In this document: positions 62,205 to 64,000 of the stretch, one piece after another | How the letters are laid out: each line of letters starts with the position of its first letter | Numbering within the stretch: the first letter of the stretch is position 1 | Assembly (NCBI RefSeq): GCF_025562715.2 | Contig: NZ_JAPFCC010000001.1 | Span: 5,666,001 to 5,730,000, forward strand | Direction of reading: 5' to 3' | DNA length: 64,000 nt | Source of the DNA: Endozoicomonas gorgoniicola | GTDB lineage: Bacteria; Pseudomonadota; Gammaproteobacteria; Pseudomonadales; Endozoicomonadaceae | Position numbers and translations under genes: made by a program | The notes under the pieces: model-generated | What the model saw: the letters and a program-made list of their open reading frames with translations, nothing else | Databases searched by the model: none | Told to the model about the DNA's origin: nothing

Positions 62205-63740
62205 ATGAGCGGTATGATTGATGCCATCACATCAGTACTCTGGGGCTACCTTCTTATCTATCTGCTACTGGGTGCAGGTGTCTATTTTACACTGCGTAGC
62301 CGCTTTGTTCAGATTCGCTACTTCATTCACGCCTGGAAAATCATGTTTGCTTCCAGGCGGACCGAAAAAAACGAAGTTTCCTCCTTTCAGGCATTATGTA
62401 CGAGCCTTGCAGCTCACGTAGGTACCGGTAATCTTGCCGGGGTGGCTATTGCTATTTATATCGGGGGGCCGGGTGCTGTTTTCTGGATGTGGGTGGTGGC
62501 TCTGCTGGGCATGTCTTCCAGCTATATAGAAAATACGCTCGCCCAGCTTTATAAGACCAATAACAATGATGGTACTTTCCGTGGTGGTCCCGCCTACTAC
62601 ATCCAAAAGGCTCTGGGGCTGCGCTGGCTGGGTATGCTGTTTTCATCCCTGCTACTGATTACTTTTGGCTTTGTCTTTAATATGGTGCATGCAAACTCGG
62701 TGGCTGCATCCGTTTCTGTTTACACCGATATCAGCATCGAGTACATCGGGCTGTTTTTTGCCTTGATAACCTGCCTGATTATCTTCAGGGGCATTCATAC
62801 CATCACCCGATTTGCCGAGATAGTGGTGCCATTTATGGCACTGGGTTATTTCCTGATCGCAATGGTCGTCGTCCTGATGCGTCTGGAAGATATCCCTGCC
62901 GTGCTTTCCCTGATTATCAGCCATGCCTTTGGTCTTGAGCAGGCTGTTGGTGGGGGGATTGGCTACTCCGTTGCCCAGGCCGTTATGCAGGGGGTAAAGC
63001 GGGGGCTGTTCTCCAACGAAGCAGGTATGGGCAGCGGCCCAAACGCTGCTGCAACAGCAACACCCTGGCCACATCACCCGGCAGCTCAGGGTATTATTTC
63101 CATGACCAGCGTGTTTATCGACACCATTGTCATCTGCACTGCAACAGCTGCCATCGTATTGTTATCGGGACAACTGGAAACAGGCAATACTCTGAATGGT
63201 ATTCAACTCACTCAGGCTTCACTGGGCAGTATCGTCGGCCCCTGGGGTGCATGGTTTATTACCGGTGCTGTTATTCTGTTTGGTTTTACATCGGTTGTCG
63301 CCAATTATTACTACGGTGAATCCAACCTGCTGTTCATGAAGAACAACCGGAAACTGTTATTTTTATACCGCCTGGCTGTAGTAACACTGGTTTATCTGGG
63401 CGCTGTCAGCAGTCTGGAATCTGTATGGATTCTGGCAGACCTTTCCATGGGGCTTATGGCATTAATTAATCTGGTGGTTATTGTTTTACTGTCAGGTCCC
63501 GCACTGCAAGTGCTGAAAGATTACGACCAGCAGTTACAGGCAGGAAAAACACCGGTTTTTAATCGTAAGCACTTTCCCTTCCTGAATCAGACAATAGATA
63601 GCGATGTCTGGACTTCCGGCTCTGATGAGCCAGATGACCTGGACGAAGGAAGCGACAGCACGTCATCCGAAGCGACTCCACCCGAAACAGCTTTACCCAA
63701 AGCTGCCGATGACACAAACCAGCTTCCTGACCGTTCCTGA
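62205..63740 (+). CDS. Alanine/glycine:cation symporter (AGCS family)
   Basis: A 511-residue membrane protein with about eleven helices. The family signature VGTGNLAGVAIAIYIGGPGAVFWMWVVALLGMSSSYIENTLAQLYK (about residues 70-115) and VKRGLFSNEAGMGSGPNAAATA (about 265-285) are clear. They mark a sodium-coupled alanine/glycine carrier. The C-terminus is an acidic, serine-rich tail (SGSDEPDDLDEGSDSTSSEA). ATG 62205 is preferred over the in-frame GTG 62181. Downstream, 63741-64000 has no gene. Confidence 0.9.
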   Translation: MSGMIDAITSVLWGYLLIYLLLGAGVYFTLRSRFVQIRYFIHAWKIMFASRRTEKNEVSSFQALCTSLAAHVGTGNLAGVAIAIYIGGPGAVFWMWVVALLGMSSSYIENTLAQLYKTNNNDGTFRGGPAYYIQKALGLRWLGMLFSSLLLITFGFVFNMVHANSVAASVSVYTDISIEYIGLFFALITCLIIFRGIHTITRFAEIVVPFMALGYFLIAMVVVLMRLEDIPAVLSLIISHAFGLEQAVGGGIGYSVAQAVMQGVKRGLFSNEAGMGSGPNAAATATPWPHHPAAQGIISMTSVFIDTIVICTATAAIVLLSGQLETGNTLNGIQLTQASLGSIVGPWGAWFITGAVILFGFTSVVANYYYGESNLLFMKNNRKLLFLYRLAVVTLVYLGAVSSLESVWILADLSMGLMALINLVVIVLLSGPALQVLKDYDQQLQAGKTPVFNRKHFPFLNQTIDSDVWTSGSDEPDDLDEGSDSTSSEATPPETALPKAADDTNQLPDRS

Positions 63741-64000
63741 ATAATTGACAAGACAACAAATAAAAACCATTCCTGCGACACATGTTAACAAGGTGCCACA
63801 GTAATGGTTTCCATCTGTATTTTTTTTATTCTCAATGGTTTATTGTGGCTCAGTCACTAAATGCAGTTTTTTTAACCAGAAATTACTCAAAAGCATAATT
63901 TATTGCTCTGTACAGTTAATATACACACCTTGTCTACCCCGCCTGCATTACTTACATCTCTAGGCATATATACCGATACAGGCAACAATTGACGTATAAA

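Overview
The window looks like chromosome of a marine, host-associated gammaproteobacterium, most likely an Endozoicomonas-like member of the Oceanospirillales. This is an inference from gene content: a full type II secretion operon, a glycerol-3-phosphate regulon, many insertion sequences, and eukaryote-directed proteins (a RING/ankyrin protein and a YopT-like cysteine protease). No 16S rRNA or other decisive marker is present.

Positions 1-11806 are the most unusual part. They hold the right-hand part of a Tn7-like, RNA-guided transposon of the type I-F3 CAST class: tniQ, a cas8/cas5 fusion, cas7, cas6, a short type I-F CRISPR array with degenerate terminal repeats, and a transposon right end with three TnsB-like sites ending ...CAACA at 11806. 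Other mobile elements have invaded it. An IS1182-family element (5094-6802) splits cas8/5; removing it with one CTAG duplication restores one 678-codon frame. An ISL3-family element (9815-11144, 8-bp duplication GAAAATAA) sits between cas6 and the array. A second IS1182-type element and a copy of the first cut the element off upstream of tniQ. tnsA, tnsB and tnsC are not in the window, nor are cas1 or cas2-3.

Positions 11807-20387 hold a secreted serine hydrolase with a gene remnant beside it, a YopT-like (C58) protease, a phosphonate operon (phnD-phnC-phnE-phosphonoacetate hydrolase) and a RING-finger/ankyrin-repeat protein. Positions 20388-24590 match the ynjB-ynjC-ynjD-ynjF group: an ABC importer and a CDP-alcohol phosphatidyltransferase. 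Positions 25257-29770 form a small island bounded by inverted copies of the same IS982-type end. It carries a HipA-like kinase/DUF3037 pair, two unknown genes and a broken hsdR.

Positions 29785-37789 are the glycerol-3-phosphate regulon: glpR, and divergent glpABC and glpFK around an intergenic region with FNR-type and GlpR-like sites. Next come fur, bamE, rnfH-ratA, a neurotransmitter:sodium symporter, smpB and a tmRNA gene (43088-43453). Positions 45446-56933 are a tightly packed gspCDEFGHIJKLMN operon, with a lone GspM-like gene facing away upstream.

Directly after gspN lies a second complete tmRNA gene (56971-57372) with its own promoter and terminator and a different, longer tag peptide. 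The window ends with a DUF4143-type ATPase, a membrane-anchored methyltransferase, a CstA-family transporter and an alanine/glycine:cation symporter.
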